A stretch of DNA of 64,000 bases, from positions 62,001 to 126,000 of the forward strand of contig NZ_VSSP01000004.1 of the NCBI RefSeq assembly GCF_008312895.1. The letters are read 5' to 3'. A model generated the notes under the pieces. It was not told where the DNA came from. It saw only the letters and a program-made list of their open reading frames with translations, and did not search any database. Positions 24,332 to 32,106 of this stretch are shown here, one piece after another; position 1 is the first letter of the stretch; each line of letters starts with the position of its first letter. The DNA comes from Luteimonas suaedae (lineage in GTDB: Bacteria; Pseudomonadota; Gammaproteobacteria; Xanthomonadales; Xanthomonadaceae). The position numbers were made by a program, and so were the translations under genes.

Positions 24332-26605
24332 ATGAAAACGCTGCAGATGTTACCGCTAACGGATGGGGTGGGCGACGGGCCGGGCGGAAACGCTGCATCG
24401 GCAGAGCATATCGCGGAACATCCGGCTTTCCGCCGACGTACGTGGTCCATGCTGGGCGTCATGTGGCTTGCCATCGCCTGCCTGGCGAGCACGCTGTACA
24501 TGCCTGCCGCGAGTGCCGAGGATGGTTACGAGCTGTGGCTGCGCTATCGGCCCGCCGGGGACGCGCATGTGGATGCGTACCGGATGCGAGCTTCCCGGCT
24601 GGTAGCCGCCGCCGCCACGCCCACCCAGGCCGCCACCCGAGCGGAACTGCTGCGCGGACTCGAAGGGCTGCTCGGCGCGCCGCCTCCGCTGTCGGAAGCC
24701 GCTGCCGAGGGTGCCGTCATCGTCGGCACGCCGTCGGCCTCGCCGCTGATCGCGCGGCTGGGGCTGGAGACCGGCGACCTGGGACGCGAGGGCTATCTCA
24801 TCCGCAGCGCCGTGATCGACGGTCATGCGGTCACGGTGATCGCGGCCAACGAAGACATCGGCGCGCTCTACGGTGCCTTCCATTTCCTGCGCCTGCTGCA
24901 GACCGGGCAATCGATCGAGCGGCTGGACCTGCGCGAAGCGCCGCGGGTGAAGCTGCGCGTGTTGAATCACTGGGACAACCTGGACGGCCACGTCGAACGC
25001 GGTTACGCCGGTGCCTCGATCTGGGACTGGCACAAGCTGCCCGACTGGCGCGACCCGCGCTACACCGACTACGCGCGCGCCAATGCGTCGATCGGTATCA
25101 ACGGTACCGTGCTCAACAACGTCAACGCCGACGCACTGGTGTTGACGCCGATGTACCTGGAGAAGGCGGCGGCGCTCGCGGATGTGTTCCGCCCCTTTGG
25201 CGTCCGTGTGTACCTCAGTGCGCGCTTCAGCGCACCCATCGAGATCGGCGGCCTGGAGACGGCCGACCCGCTGGATCCGCAGGTGCGGCGCTGGTGGCGG
25301 GACAAGGCCGACGAGATCTACCGCACCATTCCCGACTTCGGCGGCTTCCTGGTCAAGGCCAACTCGGAAGGACAGCCGGGTCCGCAGGACTACGGCCGTT
25401 CGCACGCCGACGGCGCCAACATGCTGGCCGAAGCGCTCGCGCCACACGGTGGCACGGTCATGTGGCGCGCGTTCGTGTACTCGGACGAGGAACCGGACGA
25501 CCGCGCCAAGCAGGCCTACAACGAGTTCGTGCCGCTGGACGGCGAGTTCCGTGACAACGTGCTGGTGCAGGTCAAGAACGGCGCGATCGACTTCCAGCCG
25601 CGCGAGCCGTTCCATCCGCTGTTCGGCGCGATGCCGGACACGCCGCTGATGATGGAGTTCCAGATCACCAAGGAGTACCTGGGATTCGCGACGCATCTGG
25701 TCTACCTGGGCCCGATGTACGAGGAGGTGCTGGCCGCGGACACCTACGCCGCGGGCGAGGGCTCGACCGTGGCGAAGGTGGTCGACGGCTCGCTGCACGG
25801 CTATGCGGTCACCGGCATGGCCGGCGTGGCCAACATCGGCGCCGACCGCAACTGGAGCGGCTCGCATTTCGACCAGGCGAACTGGTATGCCTATGGCCGC
25901 CTGGCATGGGATCCGCGGCTGTCGTCGCGCTCGATCGCCGAGGAATGGGTGCGGATGACGTTCGCCGGCGACGATGCGTTCGTCGCCACCGTCGTGGACA
26001 TGATGATGGGCTCGCGCGAGGCGGCGGTGGACTACATGACGCCGCTCGGCCTGCATCACCTGATGGGGCGCGACCATCACTACGGCCCCGGCCCCTGGGT
26101 GGAAGGCGGGCCGCGTGCGGACTGGACATCGGTCTACTACCACCGCGCCACGCGCGCGGGCATCGGCTTCGACCGTACCGCCAGCGGCAGCAACGCGGTC
26201 GCGCAGTACGCGCCGCCGGTCGCCCGCGAGTTCGGCGATCTCGAAACCGTGCCCGAGGCGTTCCTGCTCTGGTTCCATCACGTGCCCTGGGACTACCGCA
26301 CGCAGTCGGGCCGCCCCTTGTGGGAGGAACTGGTGCACCGGTACACGCGCGGCGTGGACTACGTGCGCGGCATGCGCGAGACCTGGAACGGGCTCGAAGG
26401 CGACATCGACGCCGAGCGCCATGCGCAGGTGGCGGCGTTCCTGGCCATCCAGGAGAAGGAAGCGCAGTGGTGGCGCGACGCCAGCATCGCCTACTTCCAG
26501 AGCATTTCCGGCCTTCCGCTGCCGGATGGCTACGCACCGCCGCCGCGCTCGCTGCAGTACTACCAGTCGCTGGAATTCCCGCATGCGCCGGGAAGCGGGC
26601 GGTGA
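24332..26605 (+). CDS. GH67 alpha-glucuronidase (xylo-oligosaccharide-specific)
   Basis: A 757-residue enzyme removing (4-O-methyl-)glucuronic acid from the non-reducing end of aldouronic acids. Signal-like segment [23 protein letters not shown] at about 40-62, then the GH67 N-domain and catalytic barrel: [73 protein letters not shown] and [12 protein letters not shown] hold the family's carboxylates (Glu in NSEGQ; Asp in AIDF and Glu in MEFQ as the inverting base pair, by analogy with Cellvibrio GlcA67A). The C-terminal domain ends [10 protein letters not shown]. Start uncertain: ATG 24332 has AGGA but the operator at 24347-24362 then lies within the coding region; ATG 24449, directly before the signal peptide, is the alternative. 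Stop overlaps the next gene (GTGA). Confidence 0.93.
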   Translation: MKTLQMLPLTDGVGDGPGGNAASAEHIAEHPAFRRRTWSMLGVMWLAIACLASTLYMPAASAEDGYELWLRYRPAGDAHVDAYRMRASRLVAAAATPTQAATRAELLRGLEGLLGAPPPLSEAAAEGAVIVGTPSASPLIARLGLETGDLGREGYLIRSAVIDGHAVTVIAANEDIGALYGAFHFLRLLQTGQSIERLDLREAPRVKLRVLNHWDNLDGHVERGYAGASIWDWHKLPDWRDPRYTDYARANASIGINGTVLNNVNADALVLTPMYLEKAAALADVFRPFGVRVYLSARFSAPIEIGGLETADPLDPQVRRWWRDKADEIYRTIPDFGGFLVKANSEGQPGPQDYGRSHADGANMLAEALAPHGGTVMWRAFVYSDEEPDDRAKQAYNEFVPLDGEFRDNVLVQVKNGAIDFQPREPFHPLFGAMPDTPLMMEFQITKEYLGFATHLVYLGPMYEEVLAADTYAAGEGSTVAKVVDGSLHGYAVTGMAGVANIGADRNWSGSHFDQANWYAYGRLAWDPRLSSRSIAEEWVRMTFAGDDAFVATVVDMMMGSREAAVDYMTPLGLHHLMGRDHHYGPGPWVEGGPRADWTSVYYHRATRAGIGFDRTASGSNAVAQYAPPVAREFGDLETVPEAFLLWFHHVPWDYRTQSGRPLWEELVHRYTRGVDYVRGMRETWNGLEGDIDAERHAQVAAFLAIQEKEAQWWRDASIAYFQSISGLPLPDGYAPPPRSLQYYQSLEFPHAPGSGR
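24347..24362. promoter_or_regulatory. LacI-family operator before the GH67 operon
   Basis: ATGTTACCGCTAACGG contains the near-palindrome GTTACCGCTAAC and aligns with the operators at 63929 and 63768 around the CGCTA core. It lies between the LacI gene and the signal peptide of GH67. If functional it supports translation from ATG 24449 rather than 24332. Confidence 0.5.
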
Positions 26606-28620
26606 GCATCACTGCGACCACTGCGTGCTTGCCGCTGGGCTGGTGGTCGCGTGCCGCCGCGGCTGCGCTGCTGGCGTTCTCGTTCTGCGGCGCGACCGTC
26701 GCGCACGCGGCCGATGACAGTGGCGCGACGCTGCTGCACGCCATGTTCCAGGACCACGCAGTACTGCAGCGCGACCGGCCGATCCGGATCTGGGGCCATG
26801 CGCAGCCCGGCGAGGAGGTGCGGATCGCCCTTGCCGGCGCGCGCGCGCGCGGCCGTGCCGACGAGACCGGGCGCTGGGAAGCCCGGTTGCCGGCGCTGGC
26901 GGCCGGCGGCCCCTACACGCTGGTGGCCACCGCTTCGGGCGGGACAGCGCAGACCGTGGACGACGTGCTGGTCGGCGACGTGTGGCTGTGCTCGGGCCAG
27001 TCCAACATCGTGCTGCAGGTGCACCGCACGCTGGACTCGCGCGCGGAGATCGCGGGCGCCGACAACGACATGATCCGCATGCTGACGGTCGGTGAGACCG
27101 GCAGCGTGGTGCCGCTGCAGACCTTCGCCGAGCCGGTGCGCTGGCTGAAGACGAATCCGGAAACCGTGCGCGACTTTTCCGCCACCTGCTACTACTTCGC
27201 GCGCGAACTGCAGAAGCGGATCGACGTGCCGATGGGCCTGATCAGCGCGGCCTGGGGCGGATCGCGGATCCAGGCGTGGATCCGCGATGACGCATTGCGC
27301 ACGACCGGCGATTACGACGCCGAACTCGACGTGCTGGCGCTGTATGCCGACGATCCGGTGGCCGCGGTCGCGGACTGGGGCGGGGTCTGGGCCGAATGGT
27401 GGCGCGGGCGTTCCGACGTGGCCGCGGGCGACGAGCCGTGGAATCCCGCCGCCGCCGCGGGTGCCGACTGGCGCGAAGCGCCGCGGGAGCTCGGTGCCTG
27501 GGAACGCTGGGGCGTACCGGAGCTGGCCGAGTTCGACGGCATGGTGTGGTACCGCACGACGGTGAAGCTGACCGCGCAGCAGGCGGCGCAGGACGCGCTG
27601 CTGGCGCTGGGCCCGGCCGACGAGATGGACATGACCTGGGTCAACGGCCGCGCCGTCGGCAGCACCTACGGTGCAGGCGACGCGCGCGAGTACCGGTTGC
27701 CGCGCGGCCTGCTGCGCGAAGGTGACAACGTCGTGGTCGTCAACGTGCTCGACACCTATCGCGACGGCGGGCTCGCCGGGCCCGCGTCCCGCCATGCGCT
27801 GCGGTTCGACGACGGTTCCAGCGTGCCGCTCGACGATGCGTGGAGATACCGCGTCGTGCCGGGCGTCGACTGGCCGCCGCGGGCACCCTGGCAGTCGGCC
27901 GCCGGCCTATCGACGCTGTACAACGGCATGATCGCGCCGATCGGCCGCTACGACCTGCGCGGCGTCGTCTGGTACCAGGGCGAATCCAACACCTTCGAGG
28001 CCGACCGCTACCGCGGACTGCTGCAGGCGCTCAGGCGCGACTGGCGCGCGCGCTTCGGCGCCGGCCTGCCGCTGCTGGTCGTGCAGTTGCCCGGCTACGG
28101 CATGCCCGCGACGCAGCCCGCCGAGAGCGGCTGGGCCGAACTGCGCGAGGTGCAGCGGCTGACCGCCGCCGAGGACCCGCTGACCGGATTGGCGGTCACG
28201 ATCGATATCGGCGACCGCTACGACGTGCACCCGCCGAACAAGCAGGAACTCGGCCGCCGCCTCGCACGCGTGGCGCGTCACGTGGTCTACGGCGAGCAGC
28301 TGCCGCCGTCCGGTCCGGTGCCGCGATCGGCGACGCGCGAAGGCGAAGCGGTCGTGGTGCGCTTCGGCGATCTCGACGAAGGCCTGGTGGCGTACGGTGC
28401 GGACGGTCCCATCGGTTTCGAGTTGTGCGCCGCCGGGGCGGGCACGTGCCGCTACGCGAACGCGCGGATCGACCGCGATCGCGTGACGTTGCGCGCACCC
28501 TCGGCACCGGCCGCCACGCGCGTGCGCTACTGCTGGGCCGACAGCCCGATTTGCACCCTCTACGACGGCACCGGCCTGCCCGCCGGCCCGTTCGAAATGG
28601 AGATTTCCGTCGCGCCATGA
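26602..28620 (+). CDS. sialate O-acetylesterase-like (SASA) acetylesterase, probable acetyl-xylan esterase
   Basis: A 672-residue exported SGNH-type esterase. GTG 26602 overlaps the GH67 stop (GTGA). After the signal peptide ([19 protein letters not shown]), the domain starts with the beta-sandwich [26 protein letters not shown]; the catalytic block [10 protein letters not shown] holds the nucleophile Ser, VWYQGESN is the second SGNH block and [15 protein letters not shown] holds the catalytic His. An inserted jelly-roll-like domain (about 300-420; [11 protein letters not shown] ... [16 protein letters not shown]) splits the esterase, as in full-length SASA proteins. In xylan loci of Xanthomonas and Cellvibrio such enzymes are assigned to removing acetyl groups from xylan; the position directly after GH67 supports this. 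Confidence 0.88.
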   Translation: MSITATTACLPLGWWSRAAAAALLAFSFCGATVAHAADDSGATLLHAMFQDHAVLQRDRPIRIWGHAQPGEEVRIALAGARARGRADETGRWEARLPALAAGGPYTLVATASGGTAQTVDDVLVGDVWLCSGQSNIVLQVHRTLDSRAEIAGADNDMIRMLTVGETGSVVPLQTFAEPVRWLKTNPETVRDFSATCYYFARELQKRIDVPMGLISAAWGGSRIQAWIRDDALRTTGDYDAELDVLALYADDPVAAVADWGGVWAEWWRGRSDVAAGDEPWNPAAAAGADWREAPRELGAWERWGVPELAEFDGMVWYRTTVKLTAQQAAQDALLALGPADEMDMTWVNGRAVGSTYGAGDAREYRLPRGLLREGDNVVVVNVLDTYRDGGLAGPASRHALRFDDGSSVPLDDAWRYRVVPGVDWPPRAPWQSAAGLSTLYNGMIAPIGRYDLRGVVWYQGESNTFEADRYRGLLQALRRDWRARFGAGLPLLVVQLPGYGMPATQPAESGWAELREVQRLTAAEDPLTGLAVTIDIGDRYDVHPPNKQELGRRLARVARHVVYGEQLPPSGPVPRSATREGEAVVVRFGDLDEGLVAYGADGPIGFELCAAGAGTCRYANARIDRDRVTLRAPSAPAATRVRYCWADSPICTLYDGTGLPAGPFEMEISVAP

Positions 28621-28690
28621 AATCGTCGCCTCGTGCAGAAAGGCGTGTCGGCCACCGATCGAAGCCGACAAAGCCATGCAAGGAAACGTT

Positions 28691-28822
28691 GTCGGGGAAG
28701 GCCCCGACATCGTCATTCCGGCGAAGGCCGGAAGCGCTTCACAACAGCCCGAAGGGCTGGTCATCCAGGGCTTACCCGCAGGTCGCGGGAGGCCCGGACC
28801 CCGGCTTTCGCCGGGGTGACGG
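28691..28822. repeat. composite palindromic repeat between esterase and mannonate dehydratase genes
   Basis: Contains GTCGGGGAAGGCCCCGAC (28691-28708, perfect 7-bp stem), an imperfect long inverted pair beginning GTCATTCCGGCGAAGGCC (28712-28731) and ending GGCTTTCGCCGGGGTGAC (28803-28820), and CAGCCCGAAGGGCTG (28745-28759). This is the mobile-looking intergenic repeat type common in Xanthomonadaceae. It fills most of the 349-bp gap 28621-28969 inside the operon and may attenuate transcription or protect mRNA. Confidence 0.7.
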
Positions 28823-28955
28823 CATTCTTCAGGCGTTTCCTCGGCTGCAAGCAATCGTTTGCCCGGGTTCATCCGCGCCGATCCGTGGCGAACGGCTTTT
28901 TAGAACCCAGTTCCGGCCTTCCGCCCCCGCGGAATCGCCGATGGAGATAGCGACC

Positions 28956-28973
28956 ATGAGCGACACCCCATGA
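28956..28973 (+). other. five-codon upstream ORF (MSDTP) overlapping the mannonate dehydratase start
   Basis: ATG 28956 follows GGAG with about 9-nt spacing and encodes MSDTP, stopping at TGA 28971-28973, which overlaps the ATG at 28970 (ATGA). The better ribosome site belongs to this mini-ORF, so the enzyme may be translated by reinitiation. It could instead be the true N-terminus separated by a one-base indel. Confidence 0.4.
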
Positions 28974-30226
28974 ACCAGACATCGGAATCCGGACACCCGG
29001 AGCAGGGGGCTTCGCGCGAGCGCGAGATCGTCGACGCCAAGGTCATCGTGACCTGCCCGGGGCGCAACTTCGTCACCCTGAAGATCACGACGCGATCGGG
29101 CGTCACCGGACTGGGCGACGCCACGCTCAACGGACGCGAGCTCGCGGTCGCCGCCTACCTGCAGGAGCACGTGGCGCCGAACCTGATCGGCCGCGACGCC
29201 GGCCGCATCGAGGACACCTGGCAGTTCCTGTACCGCGGCGCGTACTGGCGCCGCGGCCCGGTGACGATGACCGCCATCGCCGCGGTGGACGTCGCGCTGT
29301 GGGACATCCTGGGCAAGATGGCCGGGTTGCCGCTGTACCGGCTGCTCGGCGGGCGCTCGCGCGAGGGTGCGCTGGTCTACGGCCATGCCAACGGCGGCGA
29401 CATCGGCGAGGCCAGCGAGGCGGTGGGGCGCTTCATCGAGCAGGGCTTCCGCGCGGTGCGCGCGCAGTGCGGCGTGCCCGGCGTCAAGAAGGCCTACGGC
29501 ATTTCCGGCGGCAGGGCCTACGAGCCGGCCGAGAGCGAACTGCCGGCCGAGACGACCTGGTCCACGCCGAAGTACCTGGAGACCGCGCCGAAGCTGTTCG
29601 AGCGCCTGCGCGCCGACCACGGCAACGACGTCGAGCTGCTGCACGACGTGCACCACCGCCTGACGCCGATCGAGGCGGCGCGGCTGGCGCGCGATCTCGA
29701 GCCCCACCGCCTGTTCTGGCTGGAGGACGCCACGCCGGCGGAGCACCAGAAGTCCTTCGAGCTGATCCGCAAGCACTCGGTCACGCCGCTGGCGGTGGGC
29801 GAAGTGTTCAACTCGATCTGGGACTGCAAGCACCTGATCGAGCAGCAGCTGATCGACTACATCCGCACCACGATCGTCCACGGCGGCGGCATCACCCACG
29901 TGCGCCGGCTGGCCGACTTCGCCGCGCTGCACCAGGTGCGCACCGGCTTCCACGGCGCCACCGACCTGTCGCCGGTGTGCATGGGCGCGGCGCTGCACTT
30001 CGACACCTGGGTGCCGAACTTCGGCATCCAGGAGTACATGTTCCACTCGGACGAAACCGACGCGGTGTTCCCGCACGACTACGCCTTCCGCGACGGCCGC
30101 CTGCACTGCGGCGAGACGCCCGGCCACGGTGTCGACATCGACGAAACGCTGGCGGCGAAATTCCCCTATGCGCCGAAGCAGCTGCCGGTCGCGCGGCTGG
30201 AAGACGGCACGATGTGGGACTGGTGA
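28970..30226 (+). CDS. manD: D-mannonate dehydratase, enolase superfamily (ManD type)
   Basis: A 418-residue enolase-superfamily protein converting D-mannonate to 2-keto-3-deoxy-D-gluconate in the cytoplasm. It carries the ManD pattern: [58 protein letters not shown], the metal-ligand regions [28 protein letters not shown] and [15 protein letters not shown], and [21 protein letters not shown]. The insertion [17 protein letters not shown] is the mobile loop usual in ManD. It replaces the unrelated UxuA dehydratase of enterobacteria and completes the glucuronate route with UxaC (57002) and fructuronate reductase (35314). Its TGA overlaps the ATG of the GH43 gene (TGATG at 30224-30228). Specificity versus D-gluconate is not proven. 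Confidence 0.9.
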   Translation: MNQTSESGHPEQGASREREIVDAKVIVTCPGRNFVTLKITTRSGVTGLGDATLNGRELAVAAYLQEHVAPNLIGRDAGRIEDTWQFLYRGAYWRRGPVTMTAIAAVDVALWDILGKMAGLPLYRLLGGRSREGALVYGHANGGDIGEASEAVGRFIEQGFRAVRAQCGVPGVKKAYGISGGRAYEPAESELPAETTWSTPKYLETAPKLFERLRADHGNDVELLHDVHHRLTPIEAARLARDLEPHRLFWLEDATPAEHQKSFELIRKHSVTPLAVGEVFNSIWDCKHLIEQQLIDYIRTTIVHGGGITHVRRLADFAALHQVRTGFHGATDLSPVCMGAALHFDTWVPNFGIQEYMFHSDETDAVFPHDYAFRDGRLHCGETPGHGVDIDETLAAKFPYAPKQLPVARLEDGTMWDW

Positions 30227-32096
30227 TGGGCATGCCCACGAAAGCCCCGGCACGAACGTCCGCAGGGAACCCTGTAGGAGCGGCTTCAGCCGCGACCGGC
30301 TTTGTCGGCAGGGCGTCGCGACTGAAGCCGCTCCTACAGGTTGCCGGCCCCGATCGCCGGCAATGCCGCCGGGCGGCAGCGGCTCTTGCACGGCCGATGG
30401 CGGTGGTCGCGCTGTTCTCCGTCGCGCTGGCTACGCCGGTCCTTGCGGTGCAATCCGCGGAGCCGGCACCTGTTCTCTTTGACTGGTTCGAATACACCGG
30501 CCGTGACGCCGCCTTCGAGACCCCGCTGCCCGAAGGCCACTACCGCAATCCGATCCTGGCCGGCTTCCACCCGGACCCGAGCATCACGCGTGCGGGCGAC
30601 CGCTTCTACCTGGTCAATTCCAGCTTCGCCTTCTTCCCCGGCATCCCGGTGTTCGAGAGCACGGACCTGGTGCACTGGCGCCAGATCGGCAATGTGATCG
30701 ACCGTCCCGACATGCTCGACTTCGACGGGCTGGGCATGTCGCGCGGGGTGTTCGCGCCGGCGATCGAGTACCACGACGGCACCTTCTACGTGGTCAACAC
30801 CGCGGTGGACAGCGGCGGCAACTTCATCGTCACCGCCACCGATCCGGCCGGGCCGTGGTCGGATCCCGCCTGGCTGCCGACCGTCGACGGCATCGACCCG
30901 TCGCTGTTCTTCGACGACGACGGCAAGGTCTACCTGCTCAACAACGGCCCGCCCGACGGCGAGCCGCGTTACGAAGGACATCGTGCGATCTGGATGCAGG
31001 CCTTCGACATCGCGACGCTGCAGCCGGTCGGGCCGCGCCAGGTGCTGGTCGACGGCGGCGTCGACCCGTCCACGAATCCGATCTGGATCGAAGGGCCGCA
31101 CCTCTACAAGCGCGACGGCTGGTACTACCTCAATTGCGCCGAGGGCGGCACCGGGCCGCAGCATTCGCAGGTGATCCTGCGCAGCCGCGAGGTGTGGGGG
31201 CCGTACACGCCCTACGAGGGCAATCCCATCCTCACCCAGCGTGACCTGCCGGCCGACCGCGCGCATCCGATCACCAATGCCGGGCACGCGGATCTGGTGG
31301 AAGCGCCCGACGGCAGCTGGTGGGCGACGTTCCTCGCCAGCCGCAACTACGGCGAGGTGCACTACAACACCGGTCGCGAGACGTTCCTGCTGCCGGTGGA
31401 GTGGAAGGACGGCTGGCCGACAATCCTCGAGCCCGACCTCGAGATTCCCTATGTCGCCCCCGGTCCGACATTCCTTTCGCGCACGGCTTCGCAGGCGCCG
31501 TCGTCGGGCAACTTCACCTGGCGCGACGAGTTCGACGCGTCCGAGCTGGACCGCGCCTGGATGTTCGTGCGCGTGCCGAAGCAGGCGTGGACGGACCTGG
31601 CCAGTCATCCCGGCCGGTTGGCGATCGAGCCGCTGCCCGAAGGCCTGGACACGCTCCGCAATCCGGCATTCCTCGCGCGCCGGCAGCAGCACATCGCCTT
31701 CGAGGCCAGCACCGCCCTGCAGGTGCCGGCGGGCGCGGGCACCGAGGCCGGCATTGCCGCGTTCCAGAACGAGATGCACTGGTACTTCCTCGGCGTACGC
31801 CGTGTGGCCGATGGCGAAGGCAATGCCGAGGGCGAGGGCGGACACATCGAACTGTTCCTGGAAAAGAGCAGCCGTGAAGGCAGGCAGGTCGTCGCCACCC
31901 GTACCTTGCCGGCCGTGGACACGCTGCTGCTGAAGATCGAGGGCGACGGCGGCGACTACGCCTTCGGCTTCGATGCCGGCCAGGGCTGGCAATGGCTGGC
32001 ACAAGGACAGGACGGCACCCTGCTCAGCACGACGTCGCCGATGGCTTCATCGGCGCCACCCTGGGCCCGCACGCGCGTCTCGTCCCGGATCAATGA
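30226..32096 (+). CDS. GH43 beta-xylosidase/alpha-L-arabinofuranosidase with apparent frameshift at the 3' end
   Basis: Exported GH43 of about 620 residues. Catalytic five-blade propeller: GFHPDPSITRAGDRFYLV (general-base Asp), GIDPSLFFDDDGKVYL (pKa-tuning Asp), IEGPHLYKRDGWYYL (acid Glu), then a C-terminal concanavalin-like GH43 accessory domain from FTWRDEFDASELDRAWMFVR. The frame should end in the family-typical DGFIGATLGPHARL; that peptide exists, but one base out of frame, ending at TGA 32094-32096. One base seems lost near 32028-32033 (AGC AC GAC GTC). As written, the frame runs on through the GH3 gene to 35085. ATG 30226 overlaps the ManD stop; the first 57 residues are translated from a palindromic repeat, and ATG 30397, just before the signal peptide MAVVALFSVALATPVLA, is a sensible alternative. 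Confidence 0.85.
30271..30340. repeat. REP-type inverted repeat (GTAGGAGCGGCTTCAGCCGC family) inside the GH43 5' end
   Basis: Two 26-bp arms (30271-30296 and 30315-30340) with one mismatch; arm core GTAGGAGCGGCTTCAGCCGC. This is the well-known REP/GTAG family of Pseudomonas, Stenotrophomonas and Xanthomonas, normally intergenic. Here it lies in frame after the GH43 ATG, producing the telltale peptide VGAASAATGFVGRASRLKPL. Confidence 0.85.
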
Positions 32097-32106
32097 GGGA
32101 ACAATC

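Noticed and set aside
24356-26584. 742-codon reverse frame
   Set aside because: Antisense shadow of the GH67 gene; composition rich in Arg, Val, Gly and His without any domain motif.
28691-28822. Possible CRISPR-like repeat array
   Set aside because: Only inverted, imperfect hairpins; no regularly spaced direct repeats and no cas genes.
29299-30225. Start of a 1,928-codon open frame that runs through ManD, GH43 and GH3
   Set aside because: The first 309 codons are a shifted reading of the ManD gene with arginine/alanine-rich composition; only the part from 30226 is coding.
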